Assembly: GCA_964432415.1 (NCBI GenBank)
Contig: CAYSNW010000010.1
Span: 25,975 to 89,974, forward strand
Origin: JAFECT01 sp964432415
GTDB taxonomy: Bacteria > Pseudomonadota > Alphaproteobacteria > Caulobacterales > Caulobacteraceae
Direction: 5' to 3'
DNA: 64,000 nt
Shown: piece by piece, positions 1-8,956 of the stretch
Layout: each line of letters starts with the position of its first letter
Position numbering within the stretch: the first letter of the stretch is position 1
Program-made: the position numbers and the translations under genes
The notes under the pieces: model-generated
Told to the model about the DNA's origin: nothing
Database searches by the model: none
The model's input: only the letters and a program-made list of their open reading frames with translations

Positions 1-189
1 CCGCTGAACAACACCCTGGAATCCTGGGCGGTGCTGCAGCGTCAGAAGGTGCCCTCGCGCCTGCTGGTCTGGCCCGACGCCTGGCACTGGATCCTCAAGC
101 CCGAGGACAGCCGGCATTTCTATCAGGAGGTGGACGCCTGGCTGGCGAGGTACCTGAAGGACGCGCCGCCCCCGGCAAAGGGCGGTTAG
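1..189 (+). CDS. S9 family peptidase, C-terminal fragment
   Basis: The window opens inside a gene; 62 codons and a TAG stop are present. The fragment carries the C-terminal signature of prolyl-oligopeptidase/acylaminoacyl-peptidase (S9) enzymes: WHWILKP followed by an amphipathic final helix (FYQEVDAWLARYL). In this family the His of that motif (residue 29 of the fragment) completes the Ser-Asp-His triad. Such proteins are often exported exopeptidases in Caulobacterales, but the N-terminus and any signal peptide lie outside the window. The short Pro-rich tail after the last helix is typical. The call rests only on this motif. Confidence 0.75.
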   Translation, partial: PLNNTLESWAVLQRQKVPSRLLVWPDAWHWILKPEDSRHFYQEVDAWLARYLKDAPPPAKGG

Positions 190-205
190 TCGCGATGGGC
201 GACCG

Positions 206-1438
206 CTAGCTGCTGTTCAGCTCTCGAAGACGCCGTCGCAGGAAAGCTGCGCGGAATTGCATCCCGGAGCTGTGGTCCGCTTCGATGGTCGGCAGCCAGG
301 ACTCGAGCATCACCCGGTCCCGAACCGGATCGATCGCATCGACTGCGACCCGACGGACCCGCACGGAACGGTCGGACAGCCCGCGTTGGATGAGCTGCGA
401 TTTCGGCAAATCGGAGTGAACCGGGCGCGTCCCTTGCTTTGGGACGGTTCGCCACCGGCCCATGGACTTGTCGGTCCAATCTTTTTCGAATCCATACTCC
501 CGCCAGACTGCCGCTCCCTTGAGCAGAACCCTGAGGGCGAGGGCTCTGAGAGCGGGTTGGACAGCGTGACGCGACAGGTCGGCTAACGACGCATCGAACC
601 CTTCGTGCCGCAAGGCCTGTTCGAGCACCACCGTCGTCGGTCCCGTTCGAGATCGGCTCAGGGTTGCCGCAATCTCCTGGATCACATCTGGCCGCGCGAA
701 AACACGGTCAAGAGTGAGACGTTCCGAGGTCCACCGACCCCAGAGTAATGATTGAGGCAAGAGGTAGAATGCCGCTTGCGCAATGACTTCCGGCGCGGTC
801 TCCGGAAAGATGCGTTCCGCGCAGTCGCTGGCGGCTTGGCGCACCTGCGGAACCCAGTCGTTCATCCGAGTGACAAGAGCGCTGAAGAGGAATGCTCCAG
901 TCGGCGGGGAAGTGATCTTGGTCAGCGCCGCTTCACGCAGGTGGCCATTACGATGGAAGAGGTAAAGCCACGCGATTTCCGGTGCGACCTCGAAGATGTC
1001 CTTCGCGCCCGGACCAGCGCGAACTTCTCTGACACCTGTTGACCAGCGATCCAGTCCCGCCGCGTAGGCGATTTGATGTTCCCACTGCGGCAGGCGTTCC
1101 GATGGGACGCCGGCCAGATATCGGACGGCTTCCGCAACGTCCGCCGGATCGATCCTTCGTCTCACCAGGCTTGTCGAAATCCGTAACAGCGGCTCGAGCA
1201 ATGCAGGCGGCATTGGCGGCAGCCATGGGGTTGGAGCCAGGTCCCGGATCATCAGGTGGCCGAGGATCCGGAGCCCAATGCCCAGAAATCCCACTAGAAA
1301 TGCTGCAGCGGTCAAGCCTCGTGTCGGCCGGAAGAAGTCGTAGGTGACCGCGAGCAGGAAGAATCCGTAGGAAACCACGCTCGCCACAGTGAGTAGGAAG
1401 TTGAGCGTCCTCCGAGTTTGAAATGACAGATAGATCAA
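206..1438 (-). CDS. Membrane protein with HEAT-like C-terminal region, unknown function
   Basis: 410 residues. Two hydrophobic segments sit at about residues 11-33 and 40-62, followed by a long soluble alpha-helical part rich in Leu, Ala and Arg. Repeated patterns such as VRQAASDCAERIF, LRALALRVLL and VRRVAVDAID look like HEAT/Armadillo helices. The only start that keeps both membrane segments is a TTG; no ATG precedes them. Codon third positions are less GC-biased than in neighbours, hinting at later acquisition. No catalytic motif is visible. The function is unknown; a membrane-anchored scaffold is a guess. It converges on the S9 peptidase fragment. Confidence 0.6.
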   Translation of the reverse strand: MIYLSFQTRRTLNFLLTVASVVSYGFFLLAVTYDFFRPTRGLTAAAFLVGFLGIGLRILGHLMIRDLAPTPWLPPMPPALLEPLLRISTSLVRRRIDPADVAEAVRYLAGVPSERLPQWEHQIAYAAGLDRWSTGVREVRAGPGAKDIFEVAPEIAWLYLFHRNGHLREAALTKITSPPTGAFLFSALVTRMNDWVPQVRQAASDCAERIFPETAPEVIAQAAFYLLPQSLLWGRWTSERLTLDRVFARPDVIQEIAATLSRSRTGPTTVVLEQALRHEGFDASLADLSRHAVQPALRALALRVLLKGAAVWREYGFEKDWTDKSMGRWRTVPKQGTRPVHSDLPKSQLIQRGLSDRSVRVRRVAVDAIDPVRDRVMLESWLPTIEADHSSGMQFRAAFLRRRLRELNSS

Positions 1439-1560
1439 GGGCGAATTCCGCGACGGACCGGGTGTCGGATCAAGCCTAGCTTTTCATCTTCCGCGGGTCA
1501 TTGGCGTTTCGGTGAATCACACGGGTCGCGCCCTCGCCGTGAAGGCCCTATGACGTCGTC

Positions 1561-2268
1561 ATGGCTGACGAGATCGAAAAGCGGCGGATGGTGCGCCCGC
1601 CCACGGGCGGGTCGGCGGAGGGGCGCAATGTGAAGCGCACCCTGAAGACGGCCGAGGGCCGCACCCTGTCGTCCCAGAAGTGGCTGGAGCGCCAACTCAC
1701 CGACCCCTACGTCCAGAAGGCCAAGGCCGAGGGCTGGCGCTCGCGCGCCGCCTTCAAGCTGATCGAGATCGACGACCGCTTCCACCTGATCAAGCGCGGC
1801 TCCAAGGTCATCGACCTGGGGTGCGCGCCGGGGGGCTGGGTGCAGGTGGCGCTCAAGCGCGGCGCCTCCGACGTCATCGGCGTGGACCTGCTGTTGGTCG
1901 ACCCGATCCCCGGCTCCGAGATGATCCAGGCTGACTTCACCGAGCCCGGCGTCGGCGAGAAGCTGATGCAGATGCTGGGCGGGCAGCCCGACATCGTGCT
2001 GTCGGACATGGCCCACAACACCGTCGGCCACAAACAGACCGACCACCTCAAGATCGTCGGCCTGATCGAGGCGGCCGCGGACTTCGCCATGGAAAACCTC
2101 AAGCCGGGCGGTGTGTTCGTGACCAAGAACTTCCAGGGCGGCTCCGCCGGCGACGTGCTCAACCAGCTCAAGCTGGCCTTCGCCGACGTGAAGTTCGTCA
2201 AGCCCAAGGCCAGCCGGCAGGGGTCGAGCGAGGTCTATCTGGTGGCCATGGGATTCCGGGGCCGCTGA
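1561..2268 (+). CDS. rlmE: 23S rRNA (uridine-2552) 2'-O-methyltransferase RlmE
   Basis: 235 residues of the FtsJ/RrmJ family, which 2'-O-methylates U2552 in the A-loop of 23S rRNA during late 50S assembly. The SAM motif DLGCAPGGW lies at residues 85-93. The K-D-K-E catalytic tetrad is complete: K66 (AFKL), D149 (LSDM), K189 (TKN) and E224 (SSEVYL). The roughly 35-residue basic N-terminal extension (KRRMVRPPTGG and on) is common in alphaproteobacterial orthologues. It stands alone, facing a convergent secreted-protein gene. Confidence 0.95.
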   Translation: MADEIEKRRMVRPPTGGSAEGRNVKRTLKTAEGRTLSSQKWLERQLTDPYVQKAKAEGWRSRAAFKLIEIDDRFHLIKRGSKVIDLGCAPGGWVQVALKRGASDVIGVDLLLVDPIPGSEMIQADFTEPGVGEKLMQMLGGQPDIVLSDMAHNTVGHKQTDHLKIVGLIEAAADFAMENLKPGGVFVTKNFQGGSAGDVLNQLKLAFADVKFVKPKASRQGSSEVYLVAMGFRGR

Positions 2269-2281
2269 GGGTCGCGAGGCC

Positions 2282-2788
2282 TCAGCTCTTTCGCGGCGCT
2301 TCAAAGGAAATGATCAGGATGATGGCCTCGTTCGGGTCATCGTCATCCGGGTCCTCGGTCATGCTCACGGCGCCGAGCTGGCCCTTCCAGCTGGCGAAGC
2401 GATGGAAGGCCTCATCCGGTCCGACCTTTCCCTTGGCGTAGGGTCCCCCGGGCGCCTTGGCGGCCCAGGCGTCGAACTCCGCCAGCAGCGCACGGTAGCG
2501 GTCTGTCGGCGCCCGCAGGGTGCAGTCCCCGCCCTCGAACGCACTCAGGTCCAGCCGCCCCAGCGGGCCCTTGAGCACCACGGTCTCCAGCGGCTCGCCG
2601 CGATTTCGGACCGCCTTGACCTCGTAGCCTAGCTTCTGCGCGGCGGTGACGCCGAAGATCACCGACTTCTTCTCGATCAGCGGCCGGCAGACGGCCGCGA
2701 GGGTGACGGCGTAGCCCGGCTCGGCGGCCCGGGCCTGGGCGGCGCCGAACACGGCGGCGGCGCAGGCGAGAGAGATCAGCGGCTTCAC
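2282..2788 (-). CDS. Secreted hypothetical protein
   Basis: 168 residues from a GTG start preceded by CGGAG at good spacing; an upstream in-frame TTG would add eight residues and looks less likely. The N-terminus is a clear signal peptide (KPLISLACAAAVFGAAQARA, cleavage near AEPGY). The mature part has two cysteines (AAVCRPL and GDCTLRA) that could form a periplasmic disulfide, and an acidic run (DPDDDDPNEA) near the end. I recognise no family. It is convergent with rlmE and monocistronic in appearance. Confidence 0.6.
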   Translation of the reverse strand: MKPLISLACAAAVFGAAQARAAEPGYAVTLAAVCRPLIEKKSVIFGVTAAQKLGYEVKAVRNRGEPLETVVLKGPLGRLDLSAFEGGDCTLRAPTDRYRALLAEFDAWAAKAPGGPYAKGKVGPDEAFHRFASWKGQLGAVSMTEDPDDDDPNEAIILIISFEAPRKS

Positions 2789-2931
2789 TGCGGCGCTCCG
2801 AGAGGTTCTCAAGGCTCGAACCTAGCGCCGCCCCCGGGCCGGCGAACCCCGCGTTCAGGGGTGTTGCGCCGCTGAAATACCTCGCCGGAAGTTTGCGCTA
2901 GTCTGGCGCCGTCACCGACCGGAGCCCTGCG

Positions 2932-3810
2932 ATGAGATCCTTCGCCCTCGCCGCCGCCCTTGCGCTCGCCCTGAGCTGCGGCGCCGTCCAGGCCCAGCAG
3001 GTCGTCGACCCCAATCCCGACGTCGGCGTCGCCCACCCGGACTGGCCGAAGGGCGCCGGACCGCGGGTGCTGGTGGACGCCGCCCATAACAACTTTCACA
3101 CCATCGACGGCAACTACGCGCCCTTCGCCCACCTGCTGGAAAACGACGGCTACCGGGTCTCCAGCCTGACGGGGCGGATCAATGCGGAAAGCCTGGCGGG
3201 GGCCGATGTCCTGGTCATCGTCAATCCCCAGCCGTTGCCGCGGGGGCGCTCACCCTTCAGCGCCGCGGAGGGCCGCGCGTTGCGGGAATGGGTCGAGGGG
3301 GGCGGGCGCCTGTTCCTGATCCTGGACCACATGCCCTTTCCCGAGGCCGCGCGGCCCGTGACCTCGGCCTTCGGCCTGGACTGGCGCGACGGCTACGTGC
3401 GCCGGCTCGGCTCGCCCGAGATCCATTCGGTCGCCGAGCACACCCTGGCGGACAACGTCATCACCGCGCCGGTGACCTCGATCCGGGCCTTTCTGGGCTC
3501 GGCCTTCGTCGCGCCTGCGGGCGCCACGGTGCTGATGAGCTTCGACGACCACTGGCGGCTGCTGACCCCGCCGCGCGGCACGGGCGTGCAGGACCTGACG
3601 CCCAGGATGAAGGGCGCCCCCGTCACCGGCCTGGTCCAGTCCGCGGCCTGGCCGCTGGGCAAGGGCAGGGTGATCCTGCATGGCGAGGCGGCGATGTTCT
3701 CCGCCCAGCTGTCGGGGCCCCAGCAACGCAAGGCAGGCTTCACCGCGCCCGGCGCGGAGCAGAACAAGGCGTTCCTGCTCAACCTGATGCGGTGGCTGAG
3801 CGCGAAGTAG
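2932..3810 (+). CDS. Exported DUF4350/GATase1-like protein
   Basis: 292 residues with a signal peptide (FALAAALALALSCGAVQA, then QQVVDP). The mature part resembles DUF4350-type, class-I-glutamine-amidotransferase-like folds: RVLVDAAHNNFH, a sensor-like strand ADVLVIVNPQP, and EGGGRLFLILDHMPFP. These periplasmic or envelope proteins often accompany gliding or transport genes; here no such partner is seen. The catalytic Cys of true amidotransferases is not evident, so an enzymatic role is not implied. The next gene starts about 80 bases downstream on the same strand. Confidence 0.55.
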   Translation: MRSFALAAALALALSCGAVQAQQVVDPNPDVGVAHPDWPKGAGPRVLVDAAHNNFHTIDGNYAPFAHLLENDGYRVSSLTGRINAESLAGADVLVIVNPQPLPRGRSPFSAAEGRALREWVEGGGRLFLILDHMPFPEAARPVTSAFGLDWRDGYVRRLGSPEIHSVAEHTLADNVITAPVTSIRAFLGSAFVAPAGATVLMSFDDHWRLLTPPRGTGVQDLTPRMKGAPVTGLVQSAAWPLGKGRVILHGEAAMFSAQLSGPQQRKAGFTAPGAEQNKAFLLNLMRWLSAK

Positions 3811-3889
3811 GGACGGTCCGACGAAAGAGGCTGGCGCTGGGCTTGCTGTCCCACCAAGATCGCAGCCTCTGTGGGGAGGGCCTTTCGCC

Positions 3890-5302
3890 ATGCGTCGTCT
3901 GATCAGGCTGTTCGTCGTGCTCGCGGCCCTGACTCCATCCCTGGTCCGTGCTCAACCCGCGCCCGATCCCCTGGCCTACAGCCAGCCGGCGATCGCCTTC
4001 ACCCATGTGCAGCTGGTCGACGGCACCGGCGCCGCCGCGAAATCCGACATGACGGTGGTGGTCCGGGACGGCCGTATCGCCGCTGTCGGCCCCGCGGCCT
4101 CCACGCCGGCGCCCGACGGCGCCACAGTCATCGACGGCGCCGGCAAGACCCTGCTGCCCGGCTTCGTGATGATGCACGAGCACATGTTCTACCCGGTGGG
4201 CCGGCGCAACTACACGGAGATGCTGACCAGCTTCCCGCGCCTGTACCTGGCCGGCGGGGTCACCACCATGCGCACGGCAGGCTCCATGAGCCCCTACGCG
4301 GACCTCAACCTGCGCACCGCCATCCGGAAGGGCGAGGCGCTCGGCCCCGACCTCGACGTCACCGGCCCCTACCTGAACGGCGAGGGCCTGCCGATCCTGA
4401 AGGTGCATGCCCTGACCGGGCCCGAGGACGCGACCCGCACAGTCAACTACTGGGCCGACGAGGGCGTGACCTCGTTCAAGGGCTACATGCACCTGACCAC
4501 GCCGGAGCTGAAGGCGATCATCGCCGCGGCCCACAGGCGCGGGGTCAAGGTCACCGCCCACCTGTGCTCGATCACCCACCGCGAGGCGGCCGAGATGGGC
4601 ATCGACAACCTCGAGCATGCCTTCGCCGTCGCCACCGACTTCGTGCCGGGCAAGAAGCACGACGTCTGCCCCGACCAGAACCTGACCGCCAAGACGCTGG
4701 GTGAGCTCGATCTGGACAGCGCCCCGGTCAAGGACCTGATCGCGCTGCTGGTGAGGAAGCACGTCGTCCTGACCTCGACCCTGACGGTGTTCGAGACCTA
4801 CGCGCCCGGGCGGCCCGAGGTCTCCGAGCGCGCCCGCTCCACCCTGCTGCCGGCGGTGCGCACCCAGTACGAAACCACCTGGGCCCAGGTCCAGAAGTCC
4901 ACCAACTCGCCCTGGAAGGCGGCGCTGCCCAAGGCGATGAAGCTGGAGCGGATGTTCGTCGACGCCGGCGGCACCCTGATGGCCGGCACCGACCCGACCG
5001 GCTACGGCGGGGTGATCCCGGGCTTCTCCTCCAAGCGCGAGGTCGAGCTCCTGGTGGAGTCCGGTTTCAGCTTCCCCGAGGCCCTGAAGATCTCGACCCT
5101 CAACGGCGCCCGCTTCATGGGCCGCGACAAGGACATCGGCTCGGTCGAGGTCGGCAAGCGCGCCGACCTGATCCTGATCGACGGCGATCCGGTGAAGGAT
5201 GTGATGGCGCTCGAGCGCATGCCGCTCGTGTTCAAGGCGGGCAAGGGTTACCGCACCGACGTGATTATCGACCAGATGGCCGGCGTCGTGGGGCTCTACT
5301 AG
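3890..5302 (+). CDS. Exported amidohydrolase family protein
   Basis: 470 residues. A signal peptide (LIRLFVVLAALTPSLVRA) precedes an imidazolonepropionase-like amidohydrolase. The metal-site motifs are present: HEH in MMHEHMF, a His in VTAHLCSITH, DNLEHAF, and the Asp of MAGTDPTG. The C-terminal strand VGKRADLILIDGDP is the usual small beta-sandwich domain signature. Such exported enzymes hydrolyse C-N bonds in dipeptides or cyclic amides; the substrate cannot be inferred. Its TAG stop shares a CTAG with the convergent downstream gene. Confidence 0.8.
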   Translation: MRRLIRLFVVLAALTPSLVRAQPAPDPLAYSQPAIAFTHVQLVDGTGAAAKSDMTVVVRDGRIAAVGPAASTPAPDGATVIDGAGKTLLPGFVMMHEHMFYPVGRRNYTEMLTSFPRLYLAGGVTTMRTAGSMSPYADLNLRTAIRKGEALGPDLDVTGPYLNGEGLPILKVHALTGPEDATRTVNYWADEGVTSFKGYMHLTTPELKAIIAAAHRRGVKVTAHLCSITHREAAEMGIDNLEHAFAVATDFVPGKKHDVCPDQNLTAKTLGELDLDSAPVKDLIALLVRKHVVLTSTLTVFETYAPGRPEVSERARSTLLPAVRTQYETTWAQVQKSTNSPWKAALPKAMKLERMFVDAGGTLMAGTDPTGYGGVIPGFSSKREVELLVESGFSFPEALKISTLNGARFMGRDKDIGSVEVGKRADLILIDGDPVKDVMALERMPLVFKAGKGYRTDVIIDQMAGVVGLY

Positions 5303-5784
5303 GGGCAAACCTCGGCGGCCGGCTTGCCGTCCAGATTGTTGTGCGTGTCGGAGAAGTTGACGATCTTCCAGCCGTCGCCGGTGCGATAGAGCTCGAAGCT
5401 CACATAGCCGCAGTGGTGCAGGACGCCGTCGAAGTAGAAGGCGTAACGGCTCCAGACATTGGCCAGGCCATGGGGATCGATGCGGACTTCCGGATCGATC
5501 AGCCGGTCATCCCAGCCTGGCGATCTTATGTGATGCATGCTCTCGAGCAGGTGCGCGCGGGTGTCGAGATTGACCTTCCGCTCCGCGCCCTCGCCCTGCA
5601 GGGTGACCAGCCGGAACTCGGGATGCAGCACCGCCTCGCCCTTGTCGGGCTGCGCCCCGCGCCAGGAGTCGAGCAGGGTCTGGACGGTCGCGAGAACCGC
5701 CGCGCGCTCGTCGGGCGGGGCCGCGGTGGCGGGAGCGGCGCTGAGGAGGGCGGCGGCGGCGAGGGCGCAGGTCAGGCGGCGCAT
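5299..5784 (-). CDS. Secreted NTF2/SnoaL-like protein
   Basis: 161 residues. The start is the ATG preceded by GAAGGGG; a longer in-frame extension lacks a signal sequence and a ribosome-binding site. The signal peptide is RRLTCALAAAALLSAAPATA. The mature domain has the NTF2-like pattern: an N-terminal helix (VLATVQTLLDSWRGAQ), a variable loop, then strands NVWSRYAFYFDG, CGYVSFELY and GWKIVNFSD. NTF2-like folds bind small ligands or act as isomerases or dehydratases; no catalytic Asp/His pair is assigned. Its stop overlaps the convergent amidohydrolase. Confidence 0.65.
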   Translation of the reverse strand: MRRLTCALAAAALLSAAPATAAPPDERAAVLATVQTLLDSWRGAQPDKGEAVLHPEFRLVTLQGEGAERKVNLDTRAHLLESMHHIRSPGWDDRLIDPEVRIDPHGLANVWSRYAFYFDGVLHHCGYVSFELYRTGDGWKIVNFSDTHNNLDGKPAAEVCP

Positions 5785-5863
5785 GGCGAATTCCCCTTCA
5801 ATTGCTATGGACGTTAGCAGTTGAGCGGCGGGAGTCCACACAGTTCAGGGAGCCACCCTGGCG

Positions 5864-6262
5864 TCAGGCGGGAATCTCCAGCCAGACCACCAGGTCCCGG
5901 CTGTTCGAACCCGTGGACAGCTCGATCGAAGCCAGGCGGTACATGTCCGCGGTCGCCGGCCTAGCCGTCCTGGCCTCCAGGGGGCGCCGGTCCCGTTTGC
6001 GCACCAGGTAGAGGCAGCAGGCCGCGTCCCCCTTGCTCAGTCCGGCCTTCACCAAGGTGGCGATCATGACGTTCGGGTCGTGAGCGATGGCGGCGGCGAC
6101 GAATGTCTGGGTCAGGGCCGGGTCTTTCTGGACCCTGGCCACAGCCTTGTTGAACTCGGGCTGCTGTTCGGCGGGGCCGCGCTCGGCCGGCGCATCGGCC
6201 AGGGCGGGCGTCGAGCCCAGCAGCATCAGTGACAGCGCCAGCGCGCCAAACAGAGGTTTCAT
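5864..6262 (-). CDS. Secreted hypothetical protein
   Basis: 132 residues from an ATG with a strong GGAGGA ribosome-binding site. The signal peptide is FGALALSLMLLGSTPALA. The mature protein contains a helical stretch with paired cysteines (GDAACCLYLVRKRD). No known family is recognised. The next minus-strand gene, also exported, starts only about 20 bases beyond, so the two are probably cotranscribed. Confidence 0.55.
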   Translation of the reverse strand: MKPLFGALALSLMLLGSTPALADAPAERGPAEQQPEFNKAVARVQKDPALTQTFVAAAIAHDPNVMIATLVKAGLSKGDAACCLYLVRKRDRRPLEARTARPATADMYRLASIELSTGSNSRDLVVWLEIPA

Positions 6263-6283
6263 CTCAGATCCTCCCGATGGAAT

Positions 6284-6835
6284 TCAGCACTTCGCCCCAC
6301 AGTTGGGGATGTCCCGCGGCCGCTTCGGCTCGCGCACCTTGACCGAGTCCAGGAACCGGCGTCCGTCGGTCATGTCCTGATCCGCGCCGTGGCGGGCGTA
6401 GATGGCCATGATCACCTTGTCCCTCACCGCGGTGATCCGGACCGTCATGGCGTCGCCGTCGGCGACCACGAAATCCCCTTCGAGCCAGTGATCGCCGCCT
6501 CGCGCAACCGGACGCTCGCCGGTCAGGCGGCTGGAGCTGCCGGCGCCATAGGCCTTGAGCAGGGTCTCCAGCTTGCCGTCCGTCTCGTTCCATTTCAGCG
6601 AGCCCGGAGCGTAGTCGTAGACATTGACCGCGAACACCCGCCCGCCCGAGGGCGCGTCCATGAAGATCCGCTGGCGATAGGTTCCCGCGGCGGTCTTGAC
6701 GTCGTCGTCCTGGCCCACCGGGGAATGCGGAAAGGTCGCCTCGAAGTCCGGCTCGCGGAACAGGCTCCAGCTGTCATCCGCCAGGGCGCTCCCGGCGAAC
6801 AGGCAAAGGGCGAGGGCGATCGCGGTCAGGCGCAT
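6284..6835 (-). CDS. Secreted hypothetical protein
   Basis: 183 residues with signal peptide TAIALALCLFAGSALA. The mature domain reads like a photosystem-II-P-like or PsbP/MOG1-type beta sheet: FREPDFEATFPHSPV, FAVNVYDYAPGS, TVRITAVRDKVIMAIYARH, then RFLDSVKV, a pattern seen in many bacterial envelope proteins that bring hydrolysable solute close to the membrane. It ends with two cysteines (NCGAKC). It is the first gene of a likely two-gene unit with the following secreted protein. The function is unknown. Confidence 0.55.
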   Translation of the reverse strand: MRLTAIALALCLFAGSALADDSWSLFREPDFEATFPHSPVGQDDDVKTAAGTYRQRIFMDAPSGGRVFAVNVYDYAPGSLKWNETDGKLETLLKAYGAGSSSRLTGERPVARGGDHWLEGDFVVADGDAMTVRITAVRDKVIMAIYARHGADQDMTDGRRFLDSVKVREPKRPRDIPNCGAKC

Positions 6836-6969
6836 GGCGGGTCTCCTGCGGCCTCGATCCTAGGGCGGGCGGCTACGCTGCGCAGTCCCGATTCAGGGGG
6901 GAGCGAGCGGTGTTCGTGTCCTTTGCGCCCCGCGCGGATCAATTCCGGGCCCCGTGGCGTCCCGGCGCC

Positions 6970-6998
6970 TTGCCGTGGCCCGACTCCTGAGGCATACG
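6970..6998 (+). promoter_or_regulatory. Candidate housekeeping promoter of guaB
   Basis: TTGCCG and CATACG are separated by 17 bases, a fair match to a sigma-70-type promoter, about 25 bases before the guaB start. The rest of the 186-base gap upstream of guaB shows no further element. Confidence 0.35.
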
Positions 6999-7021
6999 CC
7001 GCCCGCAAAGCGGAGAGTCCG

Positions 7022-8482
7022 ATGGAGATTCGCGAAGGGCTTACCTTCGACGACGTTTTGCTGGAGCCGGGTCCGTCCGAGGTCATGCCGACCGAGGTGG
7101 ACACCAAAAGTCGCCTGACCCGTGACATTGTTCTGAACGTCCCCCTGGTGTCCTCGGCTATGGACACCGTCACCGAGAGCCGTCTGGCGATCGCCATGGC
7201 CCAGGCCGGCGGCATGGGCGTCATCCACCGCAACCTGACGGTCGAGGAACAGGCCGACCAGGTCCGCGAGGTGAAGCGCTACGAGAGCGGCATGGTGATC
7301 AACCCGATCACCGTGAACCCCGACACTACGCTGGACGAGATCCGCGCCATCGTGGATCGCAAGCACATCTCGGGCTTCCCGGTGGTCGAGCCGGGCTCGG
7401 GCAAGCTGGTCGGCATCCTGACCAACCGCGACATGCGCTTCGAGACCGATGGCCAGCGCAAGGCCGCCGAGGTCATGACCCGCGACGGCCTGGTCACCGT
7501 GCGCGAAGGCGTCACCCAGGCCGAGGCCCGGGGCCTGCTGCAGAAGCACAAGATCGAGCGCCTGATCGTGGTGGACGAGAGCTTCCACGCGGTCGGCCTG
7601 ATCACGGTCAAGGACATCGAGAAGGCCAAGGCCTTCCCGAGCGCCGCCAAGGACGAGCAGGGGCGCCTGCGCGTTGGCGCCGCTTCCACCGTCGGCGACG
7701 CCGGCTTCGAGCGCTCCATGGCCCTGGTCGAGGCTGGCGCGGACGTGGTGGTGATCGACACCGCCCACGGCCACTCCCGCCAGGTGCTGGAGGCGGTGGC
7801 GCGCATCAAGCGCGAGTCCAACCGCATCCAGATCATCGCCGGCAATGTCGCGACCTACGACGCCACCCGCGCCCTGATCGACGCGGGCGCCGACTGCGTG
7901 AAGGTCGGGATCGGGCCGGGCTCGATCTGCACCACCCGCATCGTCGCGGGCGTCGGCGTGCCGCAGCTGACCGCCATCCTGGACTCGGTGCGCGCTGCGA
8001 AGGAGTCCGGCGTGCCGGTGATCTCCGACGGCGGGATCAAGTACTCGGGCGACCTGGCCAAGGCCATCGCGGCCGGGGCCTCAATCGCCATGATGGGCTC
8101 GGCCTTCGCCGGCACCGACGAGGCGCCGGGCGAGGTCTATCTGTACCAGGGCCGCAGCTACAAATCCTACCGGGGCATGGGCTCGCTGGGCGCCATGTCG
8201 GCGGGCTCGGCCGACCGCTACTTCCAGAAGGACGTGCGCGACACCCTGAAGCTGGTGCCCGAGGGCATCGAGGGCCAGGTGCCCTACAAGGGCCCGATCG
8301 GCGCCATCCTGCACCAGATGGTGGGAGGCCTGCGCGCCGCCATGGGCTATGTCGGCGCCGCCACCATCGAGCAGTACCAATCCAGGGCGCGGTTCGTGCG
8401 TATAACCGGAGCCGGTCTCAGTGAGAGCCACGTCCACGACGTGATGATCACCCGCGAGGCCCCCAACTATCCCCGCGCCTGA
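7022..8482 (+). CDS. guaB: Inosine-5'-monophosphate dehydrogenase
   Basis: 486 residues, normal for bacterial IMPDH. It oxidises IMP to XMP with NAD+, the committed step to GMP. The sequence starts EIREGLTFDDVLLEPG, the canonical N-terminus, after a GGAGAG ribosome-binding site; a longer frame upstream is not used. Two CBS domains (Bateman module) occupy about residues 95-205. The active-site loop GPGSICTTR places the nucleophile at C303. guaA lies three genes downstream on the same strand, so the whole IMP-to-GMP branch is encoded here. Confidence 0.97.
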   Translation: MEIREGLTFDDVLLEPGPSEVMPTEVDTKSRLTRDIVLNVPLVSSAMDTVTESRLAIAMAQAGGMGVIHRNLTVEEQADQVREVKRYESGMVINPITVNPDTTLDEIRAIVDRKHISGFPVVEPGSGKLVGILTNRDMRFETDGQRKAAEVMTRDGLVTVREGVTQAEARGLLQKHKIERLIVVDESFHAVGLITVKDIEKAKAFPSAAKDEQGRLRVGAASTVGDAGFERSMALVEAGADVVVIDTAHGHSRQVLEAVARIKRESNRIQIIAGNVATYDATRALIDAGADCVKVGIGPGSICTTRIVAGVGVPQLTAILDSVRAAKESGVPVISDGGIKYSGDLAKAIAAGASIAMMGSAFAGTDEAPGEVYLYQGRSYKSYRGMGSLGAMSAGSADRYFQKDVRDTLKLVPEGIEGQVPYKGPIGAILHQMVGGLRAAMGYVGAATIEQYQSRARFVRITGAGLSESHVHDVMITREAPNYPRA

Positions 8483-8508
8483 CGGACGCGCAGAGGAAGC
8501 ATCGAGGA

Positions 8509-8940
8509 ATGGACATGGCCGAGTTTCAGGAGTGGGTGAACGAGTTCCAGATGCTCGGCGTCGCGGTGCTGCTGGGTTTCATCCAGCTGGCCTGGGCGGC
8601 GGTGGCCGCGCGCCAGCAGCAGGGCCTGCAGTGGGCCCGCGGACCGCGTGACGAGGACCGTCCGGTCACCGGCGTGGCCGCGCGGCTGGAGCGCGCCTTC
8701 AGGAACTACATGGAGACCTTCCCCCTGTTCGCGGTGGCGGTGATCGCCGACATCACCGCCGAGCACACCGGCATCCTGACCTGGTGGGGATCGGTGCTCT
8801 ACGTCGGCGCCCGCATCGTCTATGTGCCGCTCTACGCCGCCGGCATCCCGGGCCTGCGCTCGCTGGTCTGGTTCATTTCCGTGATCGGCCTCTTGATGGT
8901 CACCTTCGCCCTCTTCGTGCCCCGCGGCATGGGGATCTGA
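8509..8940 (+). CDS. MAPEG family membrane protein
   Basis: 143 residues with four hydrophobic segments and the MAPEG signature region (an N-terminal RxxxNxxE-like element in ERAFRNYMETFPLFAVAV). MAPEG proteins are small integral membrane proteins related to microsomal glutathione S-transferases. The specific activity is unknown in bacteria. It sits between guaB and rsmB, an arrangement I recall from Caulobacter. It starts 26 bases after guaB, so cotranscription is likely. Confidence 0.8.
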   Translation: MDMAEFQEWVNEFQMLGVAVLLGFIQLAWAAVAARQQQGLQWARGPRDEDRPVTGVAARLERAFRNYMETFPLFAVAVIADITAEHTGILTWWGSVLYVGARIVYVPLYAAGIPGLRSLVWFISVIGLLMVTFALFVPRGMGI

Positions 8941-8956
8941 CCCCGATCGGAACTCC

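Noticed and set aside
3779..5308. A long open frame antisense to the exported amidohydrolase
   Set aside because: It mirrors GC-rich third positions of a gene with clear metal-site motifs; its translation is low-complexity (His/Val/Gly/Asp-rich) with no family features.
6389..7021. Upstream extension of the guaB frame
   Set aside because: It overlaps an opposite-strand secreted-protein gene, and the canonical IMPDH N-terminus with a ribosome-binding site starts at 7022.
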